A DNA stretch of 37,210 bases from Candidatus Woesearchaeota archaeon. Its GTDB lineage: Archaea > Nanobdellota > Nanobdellia > SCGC-AAA011-G17 > JAGVXY01. Where the stretch lies: contig JAGVXY010000012.1 of the NCBI GenBank assembly GCA_018303545.1, positions 1 through 37,210 on the forward strand, in the 5' to 3' direction. A program made the translations under genes and the position numbers. Shown here in pieces: positions 1-9,649 of this stretch; position 1 is the stretch's first letter; every line of letters begins with the position of its first letter. The notes beneath the pieces are model-generated. The model was not told the origin of the DNA, did not search any database, and saw only the letters and a program-made list of their open reading frames with translations.

Positions 1-336
1 ATTTTTTCTCAATATTTTTTCCGTGTCGCAAATATCAATCGCCACAACGCTTTTTGCGCCAGACAGCAATGCCCCGATTGTCATATACCCCACCCCGCAT
101 CCTATATCCAAGACTGCTTTTCCATTCAAACCGGAAATGGCAGAAGCAACATTTTTACTAGATCTTGAAACTCCGATATTTTTTAAGGATACGCCATCCA
201 GCTTTATAATTTTATCCCTAAAAACATTTGGATTATATTCTAGATAAGCATTCATTTCTTTTTCAATATCATGGTATTGTGTATAGAACTCATCGTTTTT
301 TGCAAGCTTCGCCTCTGCTAAATTAGATTGTGCCAT
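1..336 (-). CDS. Partial class I SAM-dependent methyltransferase with an EcoRI-methylase-like N-terminus (truncated by window edge)
   Basis: Reverse-strand reading from CAT at 334-336: MAQSNLAEAKLAKNDEFYTQYHDIEKEMNAYLEYNPNVFRDKIIKLDG...GKAVLDIGCGVGYMTIGALLSGAKSVVAIDI. Contains SAM motif I (VLDIGCGVGY) and the NDEFYTQ..DIEKE motif. The + strand ORF 23..247 is antisense to it. Confidence 0.8.
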   Translation of the reverse strand, partial: MAQSNLAEAKLAKNDEFYTQYHDIEKEMNAYLEYNPNVFRDKIIKLDGVSLKNIGVSRSSKNVASAISGLNGKAVLDIGCGVGYMTIGALLSGAKSVVAIDICDTEKILRKN

Positions 337-360
337 ATTTAAATAAAATAGTTATATTCA

Positions 361-370
361 TATATAAATG
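361..370 (-). promoter_or_regulatory. Putative TATA box for the leftmost methyltransferase gene
   Basis: CATTTATATA on the minus strand, about 28 nt upstream of the ATG at 336, consistent with a leaderless archaeal transcript. Confidence 0.45.
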
Positions 371-411
371 TTCTTCTGTTTTTGATTTTAGACGCCCCTT
401 CATATAAATTT

Positions 412-789
412 CTTTTTCCGCAGAAAAAGGCACTCTGTCCGTAGGACTCGGAATTCCCCCCCGTCGTTTCTTTTTTTTAGTTTAGTTTTTTAGAAAATTG
501 CCCCCTTCGTTAGCCCCTGAAATTATTGAATAGAATCTTTGTTATACGGCCGAGTCTGAAAGACGAGGTAAAATCCGCAGGATTTTATGTTTTTTTCAAT
601 CCAGTGAGCGAAGCGAACAAAATAATTTATTATTTTCGTGAAAAAAATACTGTATAACGCATCGTATGCGTATTTCCTTATTTTCCTGCTAGTTTAGACC
701 ATTCTTTTATCGATTTTAAGAAATCGTTTCAAAAAATTTAATGCAACTAAATAGTAATTACCTCCATTTTTGTCCCGTAAAATTTACGG
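412..789. repeat. Cluster of short perfect inverted repeats in an intergenic region
   Basis: CTTTTTC-CGCA-GAAAAAG (412-429), GTCC-GTA-GGAC (437-447), GTCT-GAA-AGAC (554-564), TAAAATCC-GCA-GGATTTTA (569-587), AAAATAA-TTTA-TTATTTT (619-636), ACGCAT-CGT-ATGCGT (657-671), CCGTAAA-A-TTTACGG (775-789), and the outer pair GTTATAC (541-547)/GTATAAC (652-658). Confidence 0.7.
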
Positions 790-836
790 TTTTTTATGAA
801 AAAGCATTATAAACAGGGGTTTTTAAAAATTAAGTA

Positions 837-1649
837 ATGGACGTAATAGAAAATATGAAAAGAGAAATGTTCAGAAGGAAATTAAGTCCAAGAACAATTA
901 AAACTTATTTGGAATATGTTAAGAAATTTTTACTTTTTTGCAAAAAAGAACCTAAAAAATTTTCTAAGGTGGATATAAAGTACTTTTTAGATCAATATGC
1001 CTGCAGAGGCGCATCTGGCAACACAATTAATGTTGTTAACAATGCATTGAGATTTATGATGGTCGAAGTTTTGAGAAAAAGTTTAAGATTAAATATCCGA
1101 TATTCAAAGAAGCCAAAGTGTCTGCCAACAGTTCTTACAAAAGAAGAAGCCTTAATGCTAATAAATTCAATAACCAATGCGAAACATAGGCTAATGGTTT
1201 CCTTGATGTATGGGGCAGGATTAAGAGTCAGCGAAGTTTTAAAATTGAAGAAAGAAAACTTAGACTTAGAAAATAATTTTGGATGGGTCCGAAGAGGCAA
1301 GGGAAATAAAGATAGGCCATTTATAATCCCCTTAGCAATAAAAAATGAGCTTTATAATCACTTAAATAATATTGATTCTTATTTATTTAAAGGCAGAAAT
1401 AATGGACCTTTGTCAGTTAAATCTGCCCAGGTAATAGTAGAAAAGGCAGCAAAAAAGGCAGAAATAAACAAAAATGTGCACCCTCATACCTTAAGACATT
1501 CATTTGCAACGCATTTGATAGAATCAGGCAATTCATTAACTGCGGTGCAGTCATTAATGGGCCATTCAGAAGCAAGAACGACAATGACTTATATCCATTT
1601 AGCTGCGCCAAAATTGATTAATATTAAAAGCCCGCTTGATGAAATTTAA
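837..1649 (+). CDS. xerA: Tyrosine recombinase/integrase, XerA-like
   Basis: SAM-like N-terminal domain; catalytic signatures GAGLRVSEVLKLK, HPHTLRHSFATHL, LMGHSEARTTMTYIH. No integron-integrase extra domain seen. Confidence 0.9.
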   Translation: MDVIENMKREMFRRKLSPRTIKTYLEYVKKFLLFCKKEPKKFSKVDIKYFLDQYACRGASGNTINVVNNALRFMMVEVLRKSLRLNIRYSKKPKCLPTVLTKEEALMLINSITNAKHRLMVSLMYGAGLRVSEVLKLKKENLDLENNFGWVRRGKGNKDRPFIIPLAIKNELYNHLNNIDSYLFKGRNNGPLSVKSAQVIVEKAAKKAEINKNVHPHTLRHSFATHLIESGNSLTAVQSLMGHSEARTTMTYIHLAAPKLINIKSPLDEI

Positions 1650-1745
1650 TTGATACAATGTATATATTAAAAAACTACTTGACAAATACTCATAAAATTT
1701 ATATACTATTCAAGTTTCAGAATTATCGGGTGAGGAGGGCTTTAG

Positions 1746-3776
1746 ATGATTTCTTCGGTTTCGGAGCAAATAGAAAAATTTCAGGGATTCTTTGAGCAAG
1801 AATTCAAGAATGAATTGAATGAAGTTATAAGTGGAGAAGTCAAGTCCTTACAAGTTGATTTTCTAAAACTGACTGTTTTTGATATGGAACTTGCCGAAAT
1901 GCTACTAGAAAACCCTAAAGATTTGATACGAGCAGGAGAATTAGCATTAAATAATATTGATGGTCTGGAAGAGAAACAATTAAGATTAAGACTTTTTAAT
2001 CTGCCAAAAGCCCAGCAAAAAGAAATTAGAGATATAAGGAGCAAACATCTAGGAAAATTTATTTCTTTTAGGGGATTGATAAAACAGGCTTCAGATGTAA
2101 GACCTCAGGTTGTTTCTGCAAAATTTGAATGTCCTAGCTGTGGAAATACAATAAATATTTTACAGGTAGATGTAAAGTTTAAGGAACCAAGCAGGTGCAG
2201 CTGCGGAAGACGAGGAAGCTTCAGAATATTATCGAAAGAACTGGTAGATGCACAAAGAATTGTTATTGAAGAATCTCCTGATGCATTAGAGGGCGGTTCA
2301 CAGCCTAAGAAGTTAGCTGCATTCTTAAGAGAAGACTTGGTTGATCCGAAAATGGAGAAGAGAACTACACCTGGAAGCAAAGTCGAAGTGTGCGGAATAA
2401 TCGTTGAAATTCCTGTGCCGGATAAATCTGGCGGATTAACGACAAGATTTGATATTGTTATGGAAGCAAATAATATTATACCTCTAGAACAAGATTACAG
2501 CGATATTTCTGTTTCGGAAGAAGATAAAAAAGAAATAATTGGGCTAAGCAAGGCTCCTAATTTAATGCAGAAATTCATCAATTCGATAGCGCCATCAATT
2601 TATGGACATGAGAATGTAAAAAAGGCATTGGTTCTGCAGCTTATGGGTGGTGTTAAAAAAGAAAGAGCAGACGGCACAAGGACTAGGGGAGACTTTCACA
2701 TATTATTAATTGGTGATCCTGGTTGTGGAAAATCACAATTATTGAAATTCATAGGCGCTGCTGCACCGAGAGCGAGATATGTTTCTGGAAAATCTGCTTC
2801 TGGAGCTGGCCTTACTGCCGCTGTCGTGAAAGATGAGTTCATTCGAGGATGGAGCTTAGAAGCAGGAGCTATGCCTTTAGCTAATAAAGGAATATGTGTG
2901 ATAGATGAAATGGATAAAATGAGCAAAGAAGATACCAGTGCGTTGCACGAGGCTATGGAAATGCAAACCATTACCGTATCAAAAGCAAATATTCAGGCAA
3001 CTTTAAGAACCGAGACAACAGTTTTAGCTGCAGCGAACCCTAAAAATAGTAGATTCAATCCTTACCAGACTTTAGCAACCCAAATTGATATGCCCTCAAC
3101 ATTATTGGACAGATTTGATTTAATCTTTCCTGTTAAAGACCAACCTACGAAAGAGAAAGATACATTAATAGCAAATCATATTCTTGAAATGCAAACTTCA
3201 AAAGCAAAAGAGCCAGAAATAAATGCAAAATTATTAAGAAAATATATCTCTTACGTTAAACAAAATATAAATCCAGAACTGACCGATGAAGCAAAAGAAG
3301 AAATAAGGAGCTTTTATGTTAATCTTAGAAACACAACCCCTAATGGAGAGGATGAAATCAGATCAATACCTATTACGGCAAGACAGCTTGAAGGACTGAT
3401 AAGATTATCAGAGGCTGCGGCGCGATTAAGATTATCTGGAAAAATAACTAAAGCCGATGCAAGAACAGCAATAGAACTGACAACATATTGTTTGATGGAA
3501 ATTGGACTTGATCCTGAGACTAAAGAATTGGATATTGATAGAATCGGCTCCGGAACTTCTGCTTCTGAAAGAAGAAAAAAAGCTGTTGCACAACTGATAA
3601 TTGAGATAATTGACGGACTAGCTAAATCCGGAATGAAAACGATACCTATAGCAGATATATTCGGAAAAGCTGCGGAGAAAAGCATAACTGAAGATAAGGT
3701 TCTTGAAGTTGTTGAGCAGATGAAAAGAAATGGAGATATATTTGAACCGAAGCAAGGATATATTGAGAAAATATGA
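1746..3776 (+). CDS. mcm: Replicative minichromosome maintenance (MCM) helicase
   Basis: Zn-binding CPSC..CSCG, Walker A GDPGCGKSQLL, Walker B CVIDEMDKM, arginine finger region LLDRFDLIF, C-terminal winged helix. SD-like GAGGAGGG upstream. No intein. Confidence 0.97.
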   Translation: MISSVSEQIEKFQGFFEQEFKNELNEVISGEVKSLQVDFLKLTVFDMELAEMLLENPKDLIRAGELALNNIDGLEEKQLRLRLFNLPKAQQKEIRDIRSKHLGKFISFRGLIKQASDVRPQVVSAKFECPSCGNTINILQVDVKFKEPSRCSCGRRGSFRILSKELVDAQRIVIEESPDALEGGSQPKKLAAFLREDLVDPKMEKRTTPGSKVEVCGIIVEIPVPDKSGGLTTRFDIVMEANNIIPLEQDYSDISVSEEDKKEIIGLSKAPNLMQKFINSIAPSIYGHENVKKALVLQLMGGVKKERADGTRTRGDFHILLIGDPGCGKSQLLKFIGAAAPRARYVSGKSASGAGLTAAVVKDEFIRGWSLEAGAMPLANKGICVIDEMDKMSKEDTSALHEAMEMQTITVSKANIQATLRTETTVLAAANPKNSRFNPYQTLATQIDMPSTLLDRFDLIFPVKDQPTKEKDTLIANHILEMQTSKAKEPEINAKLLRKYISYVKQNINPELTDEAKEEIRSFYVNLRNTTPNGEDEIRSIPITARQLEGLIRLSEAAARLRLSGKITKADARTAIELTTYCLMEIGLDPETKELDIDRIGSGTSASERRKKAVAQLIIEIIDGLAKSGMKTIPIADIFGKAAEKSITEDKVLEVVEQMKRNGDIFEPKQGYIEKI

Positions 3777-4438
3777 CGGAAACATTTAGAAGACAGGTGG
3801 CATGCAAAATATGGATAAGCGATTTAGTTACGGGGCAATATGTCAAGAGCAAAGGTGATTACGAACCGAATTTTGTGATTGTTAGGGATAAAAATATTTC
3901 TAGGGTCAATCTGATTGCTAATGTAATAATGAAATATGATTCTGAAAATTTTGTTTCAATTACCTTAGATGATGGTAGCGCTACAGTTAAGGTCAATGCA
4001 TGGAGAGAAGATGTGAAAATGATGAGCGCTTTGAAGATTGGCGATATTGTGAATGTGATTGGCAAGGTGCGAGAAAATAACCTGGAGATTTTTCTTGCTC
4101 CTGAAATTGTCAAGGTGCTTGATAATCCAAACTGGGAACTTGTAAGAAAATTAGAGCTGTACAAAGAGTACGGAAAGCCTTCATTCAATGAAACTACAAC
4201 CGTTGTTGTACCTAAAGACGTAAAAGAAGATGTTATTGAAGAGATTGTTGTTACTGAAGCTGTGAGGAGCAAAATATTAAGGGCGATTGAGAAACTTGAT
4301 GCTGCTGATGGGGTCCTTGTTTCTGATTTGTTAAAAGAATGCGGTGATGACGGATATGCAACTGCTGCGCTGAGAGAGCTCATTATAGAAGGTGAGATAT
4401 ACGAGCCAAGACCCGGAAGGGTCAAATTATTGGATTGA
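3773..4438 (+). CDS. OB-fold single-strand DNA-binding, RPA32-like protein with C-terminal winged helix
   Basis: OB-fold region (NFVSITLDDGSATVKVNAWRED..IGDIVNVIGKVR) and C-terminal wHTH-like segment; start overlaps the mcm stop (ATGA). Confidence 0.75.
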   Translation: MTETFRRQVACKIWISDLVTGQYVKSKGDYEPNFVIVRDKNISRVNLIANVIMKYDSENFVSITLDDGSATVKVNAWREDVKMMSALKIGDIVNVIGKVRENNLEIFLAPEIVKVLDNPNWELVRKLELYKEYGKPSFNETTTVVVPKDVKEDVIEEIVVTEAVRSKILRAIEKLDAADGVLVSDLLKECGDDGYATAALRELIIEGEIYEPRPGRVKLLD

Positions 4439-4478
4439 GGGAAACCTTTAAAAAGCTCAGTTAAGTTCTTTCTTTTAT

Positions 4479-4892
4479 ATGGAATATTCGGATATGTTAA
4501 AGCGTGGAAGGGCAAATTTGCCTGAGAAGCTGCTAAATCCTACTGGGGAAAGATTCGAAATACCCAAAGTAAAAGGCTTTATTGAAGGAAACAAGACTAT
4601 AATGACAAATTTTTCCCAGATTGTTGATGCTTTTAGAAGAGAGGGAGATTTGTTCCTTAAATTCTTGCAAAAAGAATTAGCAACCCCTGCACAAGTTGAT
4701 GGCCAGAGGCTGATTTTAGGCAGGAAATTGCCCGCTAATCTGATAAACCAAAAAATCGAAGAATTTGCTAAGACATATGTTCTATGTCCTGATTGCGGAA
4801 AGCCCGATACAGTGTTAATAAAACAGGATAGACTCTTATTCTTGAAATGCCAGGCTTGTGGTTCTAAACACCCTGTAAAAGCAAAAGTTTAA
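4479..4892 (+). CDS. Translation initiation factor aIF2 subunit beta
   Basis: Characteristic N-terminal helix region and C-terminal zinc ribbon CPDCGKPDT...LKCQACGSKHPVK; TATA-like TTTAAAAAG about 30 nt upstream. Confidence 0.93.
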   Translation: MEYSDMLKRGRANLPEKLLNPTGERFEIPKVKGFIEGNKTIMTNFSQIVDAFRREGDLFLKFLQKELATPAQVDGQRLILGRKLPANLINQKIEEFAKTYVLCPDCGKPDTVLIKQDRLLFLKCQACGSKHPVKAKV

Positions 4893-4921
4893 TTAATTAA
4901 TTTAAATTAAGGGTTGTTAAA

Positions 4922-5215
4922 ATGAAATTTTACGTAAAGATACATAAAGATAAAATGCACGAAGTTGTGGCAATAGCTGATGAAGATGTAATCGGCAAGA
5001 CTTTTGAAGAAGGTGAATTATGCATAACTATTTCCGAAAGATTCTACAAAGGAGAATTAAAAGATGAAATGGAAGTGAAAAAAATATTTATGGAAGAAGA
5101 CAATATCAATATTGCAGGAAATAAAGTTGTTGATTTGGCAATAAAATCAGGTATAATCTCAGAAAAAAATGTGATTAAGATTCAAGGAGTTAAGCATGCC
5201 CAAATCGTCAGATAA
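4922..5215 (+). CDS. DUF424 family protein
   Basis: Short conserved archaeal protein (VKIHKDKMHEVVAIADEDVIGKTFEEGELCITISERFYKG) next to aIF2-beta. Confidence 0.7.
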   Translation: MKFYVKIHKDKMHEVVAIADEDVIGKTFEEGELCITISERFYKGELKDEMEVKKIFMEEDNINIAGNKVVDLAIKSGIISEKNVIKIQGVKHAQIVR

Positions 5216-5507
5216 ACATGCAAAATATTATGAAGCCATAATCCAGCTTAGGCCGGAAAAACAGGAAGTTTTAGATTTTATTTTGAGCGAGGTTGAAAGG
5301 AGAGATGATGTTTTTATTTCTAAAATTGAAAAATTAAAGACCGGCATTGATATTTATATAAGCAGCCAGAACTTTGCAAGATCATTAGGAAAAAAATTGA
5401 AAAATAAATTTAAAGGCGATGTAAAAATAACAAGGACTATATTTGGAATGCAAAGAGATACAGGAAAGATAATATACAGAGGGACAGTATTGTTCAGGTT
5501 AAAATGA
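5196..5507 (+). CDS. NMD3-like protein, short form without the zinc-binding N-terminal region
   Basis: KYYEAIIQLRPEK..VFISKIEKLKTGIDIYISSQNFARSLGKKLKNKFKGDVKITRTIFGMQRDTGKIIYRGTVLFRL resembles the archaeal NMD3 domain; only 103 aa. Confidence 0.7.
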   Translation: MPKSSDKHAKYYEAIIQLRPEKQEVLDFILSEVERRDDVFISKIEKLKTGIDIYISSQNFARSLGKKLKNKFKGDVKITRTIFGMQRDTGKIIYRGTVLFRLK

Positions 5508-6214
5508 GCAAGAAGAAGTTTTCAACTTTTGGAAATGTTTTTGATGATTCTACTTTGAGGATATTATTCAAACTTTCTTCGCAGGGATATTTCGATGAAA
5601 TGTTAAGCCCGGTTTTAATTGGAAAGGAGGCAAATGTGTTTACTGCTTCCAAGGGCAAGGGCAAAGTCATTGTTAAAATTTATAGAACTCAGGCGTGTGA
5701 TTTCAACAAAATGTACGATTATCTTGCACCAGATCCAAGATTCCCCAAACTAAAGAAAAATAGAAGAGAGATAATTGTGACCTGGGCAAGGAAGGAATAT
5801 AGGAATCTGTTAATTGCGAGAAAGGCAGGAATTAATGTGCCTACGCCTTATGCTGTGAACGGCAATGTTCTGGTAATGGAAATGATTGGTAAGGATGAGC
5901 CGGCAAAAAGGCTAAAAGATCGGTTGCCCGAGGATATAGAACTGTTTTACGAAAGCTTTATAAAAGATGTCCGGAAATTATACAAAGAAGCAAAACTCAT
6001 ACATGCAGATTTATCGGAGTATAATGTGCTTATACTTGATGATAAGCCTTATATAATTGATTTTTCGCATGCTATTTCAATGAAATATCCAAGATTTGTG
6101 GATTTTCTTGAACGAGATTTGAAAATAATGACCAAATTTTTCAATAGGAAAGGTTTAAATTTAGAATATGAAAAGGTGCTAAAATATGTCACAGATGGAA
6201 CTGAAGATAAATAA
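5504..6214 (+). CDS. RIO-type serine/threonine kinase, RIO1
   Basis: LIGKEANVFTASKGKGKVIVKIYR, LIHADLSEYNVL, PYIIDFSHAI motifs. Confidence 0.93.
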   Translation: MSKKKFSTFGNVFDDSTLRILFKLSSQGYFDEMLSPVLIGKEANVFTASKGKGKVIVKIYRTQACDFNKMYDYLAPDPRFPKLKKNRREIIVTWARKEYRNLLIARKAGINVPTPYAVNGNVLVMEMIGKDEPAKRLKDRLPEDIELFYESFIKDVRKLYKEAKLIHADLSEYNVLILDDKPYIIDFSHAISMKYPRFVDFLERDLKIMTKFFNRKGLNLEYEKVLKYVTDGTEDK

Positions 6215-6710
6215 GAAAAGAATTGCGGTCTTGATAGGCATTAAAGGAGAGACTAAAGCAAGACTTGAAGAGCTTTCAGGCTGTGAAATTGAAATAGATT
6301 CTGATGAAGGGGATGTTTTAATTGAAGGTGAAGATGGCGTGATGCTAATGGATCTTAGGAGTGTGATCTATGCTATTGGAAGAGGATTCAGCCCTATGAC
6401 GGCTGAAAAATTATTTGATGAAGAGTATATGATGGAGATTATCAATATTCTTGAATTTACTGGGAAATCTAAGAAAAAATTATTGAGAATGAAAGGCCGA
6501 GTTATCGGTGCTGAAGGCAAGGCAAGAAAAATGATTGAAGCTTTAACTGATACTGAAATTTCTGTTTTTGGAAAGACTTTAGCAATAATCGGAAAACATG
6601 AAGATACAGCCATTGCTAAAAGGGCTTGTGAGGCTTTATTATCTGGTGCGCCACATAGTAATATATTTTTAGCTCTTGAGAAACATAAGAAACAAGGAAT
6701 GAGATTTTAA
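6186..6710 (+). CDS. KH-domain RNA-binding protein (archaeal Pno1/Dim2-like)
   Basis: Two KH-like segments (VLIGIKGETKARLEELSGCEIEID and GRVIGAEGKARKMIEALTDTEISVFGKTLAIIG); adjacent to RIO1 as commonly in archaea. Confidence 0.85.
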   Translation: MSQMELKINKKRIAVLIGIKGETKARLEELSGCEIEIDSDEGDVLIEGEDGVMLMDLRSVIYAIGRGFSPMTAEKLFDEEYMMEIINILEFTGKSKKKLLRMKGRVIGAEGKARKMIEALTDTEISVFGKTLAIIGKHEDTAIAKRACEALLSGAPHSNIFLALEKHKKQGMRF

Positions 6711-6892
6711 AATTTAATCTAAAACCGCATAAAGTGTTTATCTAAGGTTTGTTGCGTTATTGATAAATTGTTTTCTTGCATGGGTGAATTTTCTATTCTA
6801 TATCGTTTTGATGATTTAATTTATTCTTTTAAGGATAAAAATATTTATAAAGGGATGATTGAATAGGATTAGTATAGATTTTCTATTATGAG

Positions 6893-8548
6893 GTGAGCAG
6901 AGTCGCACAAACTAAATTATCTGAAACGAAAGAGAAAAAAAAGTATGATACAAAGGCAGATGAACTTGCGACTAAGCAGAGGGAAATTTCTGTCTCTGAG
7001 TTCTTTCTTAAAAATAGACACTTATTGGGTTTTGATAATCCAAGGAAATCGATTTTAACTGCAGTAAAAGAAGCGGTTGATAATTCCCTAGATGCTTGTG
7101 AAGAAGCAGGCATATTGCCTCATGTGATAGTAAGGGTCAAAGCTGCAGAGGGGCAAGATAAATTCAAAGTCGTTGTTCAAGATAATGGGCCAGGAATAAT
7201 ACCTGAACAAGTTCCTAGAATTTTTGGAAAGTTATTATATGGGAGCAAGTTCCACAAATTGAGCCAGACAAGAGGACAGCAGGGAATTGGAATTTCTGCA
7301 ACTGCAATGTACGGGCAATTGACAACGGGGAAACCATTAAAGGTAATAACGAAGACTAATCCCAAGAAACCTGCCTACTATTGTGAGATTGTTATCAATA
7401 CAAAAACAAATGAACCCCAGATTATCAAAGAAGAATATAAAGAATGGGATGAAGTTCAGACTGGAACTAAATTGGCTGTTGAAATGGAAGCCATATATCA
7501 GAAAGGCAAAAGGTCTGTTGATGAATATTTAAAATTAACAGCAATATCAAATCCGCATACAACAATAACTTATTATCCTCCTGACAGCAATGATGCGATA
7601 GAATTTCCAAGAGTTACGGATAAAATGCCAAAAGAGGCTAAAGAGATAAAACCGCACCCTTATGGCGTTGAATTAGGAATGCTCATGAAGATGCTGCAGG
7701 ATACTAAAGCTACAACATTACAATCTTTCTTGCAGACTGATTTCTGCAGAGTTTCTGCGCATGTTGCGAAAGAAATATGTGATAAGGCTAAATTATATGA
7801 GAAAGCAAGACCTGCAAGAATTGCCAGACAGGAAGCAGAGGCGTTGTATAAATCAATTCAAGAAACTAAAATTATGGCTCCACCAAGCGACTGCGTCTCT
7901 CCTATTGGAGAAGAGTTACTTGTTAAGAGTTTGCAGAAAGAAGTAACTGCAGATTTCTATGCCGCGATTACAAGACCGCCTTCTGTTTACCGTGGAAATC
8001 CTTTTGTTGTTGAATGTGCCATAGCTTTTGGAAATGGATTGCCACAAGATGAGCTTGTGCAGGTTTTTAGATATGCAAATAGAGTTCCATTGCAATATGA
8101 GCAAAGCGCTTGCGCTGTTTCTAAATCTATTGTTGATACTACTTGGAGAAATTATGGGCTACAGCAAAGCAGAGGCGCACTGCCTTTAGGTCCGATGGTC
8201 TTAATGGTGCATTTGGCATCTGTATGGGTGCCATTCACTTCAGAGAGCAAAGAAGCTATTGCAAGCTATCCTGAAATTGTCAAAGAAATCAAACTTGCGC
8301 TACAAGAATGCGGAAGAAAATTAGGAATCTATATCAGAAAAAATATCAAAGCTAAAGAGCAGAGGGATAAAGCTAATTTATTAGAGAGATTTATTCCTGA
8401 AGTTGCTGGTGCCTTACATAGTTTGACTGGGGAATCTAAGAGCGCAATAGAAGAAAAATTAAAAATGATATTAGCAAGAGGATTACCTGCTTTATTGAAA
8501 GCAGGAGATGAGGAGAAGGAAGAGGAAAAAGATGGTGGACAAAAATAA
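6893..8548 (+). CDS. top6B: DNA topoisomerase VI subunit B
   Basis: GHKL ATPase motifs: [42 protein letters not shown] start. Confidence 0.95.
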   Translation: MSRVAQTKLSETKEKKKYDTKADELATKQREISVSEFFLKNRHLLGFDNPRKSILTAVKEAVDNSLDACEEAGILPHVIVRVKAAEGQDKFKVVVQDNGPGIIPEQVPRIFGKLLYGSKFHKLSQTRGQQGIGISATAMYGQLTTGKPLKVITKTNPKKPAYYCEIVINTKTNEPQIIKEEYKEWDEVQTGTKLAVEMEAIYQKGKRSVDEYLKLTAISNPHTTITYYPPDSNDAIEFPRVTDKMPKEAKEIKPHPYGVELGMLMKMLQDTKATTLQSFLQTDFCRVSAHVAKEICDKAKLYEKARPARIARQEAEALYKSIQETKIMAPPSDCVSPIGEELLVKSLQKEVTADFYAAITRPPSVYRGNPFVVECAIAFGNGLPQDELVQVFRYANRVPLQYEQSACAVSKSIVDTTWRNYGLQQSRGALPLGPMVLMVHLASVWVPFTSESKEAIASYPEIVKEIKLALQECGRKLGIYIRKNIKAKEQRDKANLLERFIPEVAGALHSLTGESKSAIEEKLKMILARGLPALLKAGDEEKEEEKDGGQK

Positions 8549-9620
8549 ACTTGCAAGGCAGAGGCTGAAGCTGTTTGGAGAAGGGATAGTTGCGGATATA
8601 TTAAAAAAGAAGCAGCCAGTAATTGATTTGCCTGTGAGGTCTGTGACAAATGTAAAATTCAATGAGAAATCTGGGACGGTACAGCTGGGAAACAAGATGG
8701 CTCAGAGGTTCTTGTTTAATTTAGCACATGCTAAAAAGTTTATGCAGACAGTTGAAGTCGCAAAGATAAGCAATGATTTACTGAAAGAAGAGAAGCATGC
8801 AAGTTTAAGAGACGTATTCTATATGGCTAAGAGATCAATTGCTGGAACTAAAACAAATATCGTTGATGACCAAGTTGAATCTGATAAAGTTATTGAAGAT
8901 TTGGAATTAATTTCAGATATGTCCAGAGAACAATTGAATATCAATGCCAATAAAATGGGCTCTGTGGCAGGAAAAGTAATTGTAGAAGATAAGGGTGATA
9001 AAATCGACTGGTCTAAATTAGGATCTGGGGGATGGTCGATTCCTTCGAATGTTGAAGAGATTCAATTTGCTAAAGTGAATGCCCAATATGTCATTTATAT
9101 GGAGAAAGCCGCCGTATGGGAAAGATTGCATGAAGATAAATATTGGGACAAACATAATTGCATAATAATGTGTTCGCAGGGACAGAGTACGAGAGGAATA
9201 AGGCGGTTGCTGCAACGATTGCATCAGGAGCATGGTTTGCCTGTTTACATATTAACTGATTTTGATCCTTGGGGATTTTATATATACTCTGTGTTGAAGT
9301 TCGGTTCTATTAGTTTGGCACATATTTCTGACCAGCTAGCAATACCTGAGATTAAATTCTTAGGGATAACTGCTGATGACATTGAGAAATATGATTTGAA
9401 GAAACACTTTATCAAATTGAAAGATACTGATACTGCAAGACTGAAACAGATGGGTAGCTACGAATGGTTCACTAAAAATAAATTATGGCAGAGACAGTTC
9501 AAGATGATGAAAGATTTTGGGTCTAAAGCAGAAATCCAAGCTTTAAGTGCTCGCGGAATATCCTTTATTTCTGAAAAGTATCTGCCAGAGAAGATTAAGA
9601 ATAAGGATTTTATTGATTAG
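8532..9620 (+). CDS. top6A: DNA topoisomerase VI subunit A
   Basis: 5Y-CAP region [11 protein letters not shown] and Toprim DFDPWG; start taken at the second ATG ([10 protein letters not shown]), overlapping top6B. Confidence 0.94.
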   Translation: MVDKNKLARQRLKLFGEGIVADILKKKQPVIDLPVRSVTNVKFNEKSGTVQLGNKMAQRFLFNLAHAKKFMQTVEVAKISNDLLKEEKHASLRDVFYMAKRSIAGTKTNIVDDQVESDKVIEDLELISDMSREQLNINANKMGSVAGKVIVEDKGDKIDWSKLGSGGWSIPSNVEEIQFAKVNAQYVIYMEKAAVWERLHEDKYWDKHNCIIMCSQGQSTRGIRRLLQRLHQEHGLPVYILTDFDPWGFYIYSVLKFGSISLAHISDQLAIPEIKFLGITADDIEKYDLKKHFIKLKDTDTARLKQMGSYEWFTKNKLWQRQFKMMKDFGSKAEIQALSARGISFISEKYLPEKIKNKDFID

Positions 9621-9649
9621 ATTAAAATGAGATTGCTGAATAAAAACAC

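Noticed and set aside
23-247. + strand ORF of 74 aa
   Set aside because: Antisense to a methyltransferase frame with a clear SAM motif.
541-671. attC-like integron recombination site (GTTATAC...GTATAAC, GCGTTATA-like)
   Set aside because: The order is GTT..AAC rather than the attC order AAC..GTT, no cassette ORFs adjoin it, and the nearby recombinase lacks the integron-integrase extra domain.
412-789. CRISPR array
   Set aside because: The palindromes differ in sequence and spacing; no regular direct repeats or spacers, and no cas genes.
337-836. tRNA, SRP RNA or RNase P RNA
   Set aside because: No cloverleaf, T-loop GTTC pattern or recognised conserved RNase P/SRP core could be identified by eye; covariance-model search would be needed.
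1746-3776. Intein in MCM
   Set aside because: All helicase motifs are contiguous with normal spacing; no splicing motifs.
3859-4515. 218-aa minus-strand ORF
   Set aside because: Shadow ORF opposite the RPA-like gene; low-complexity Ser/Thr-rich translation with no motif.
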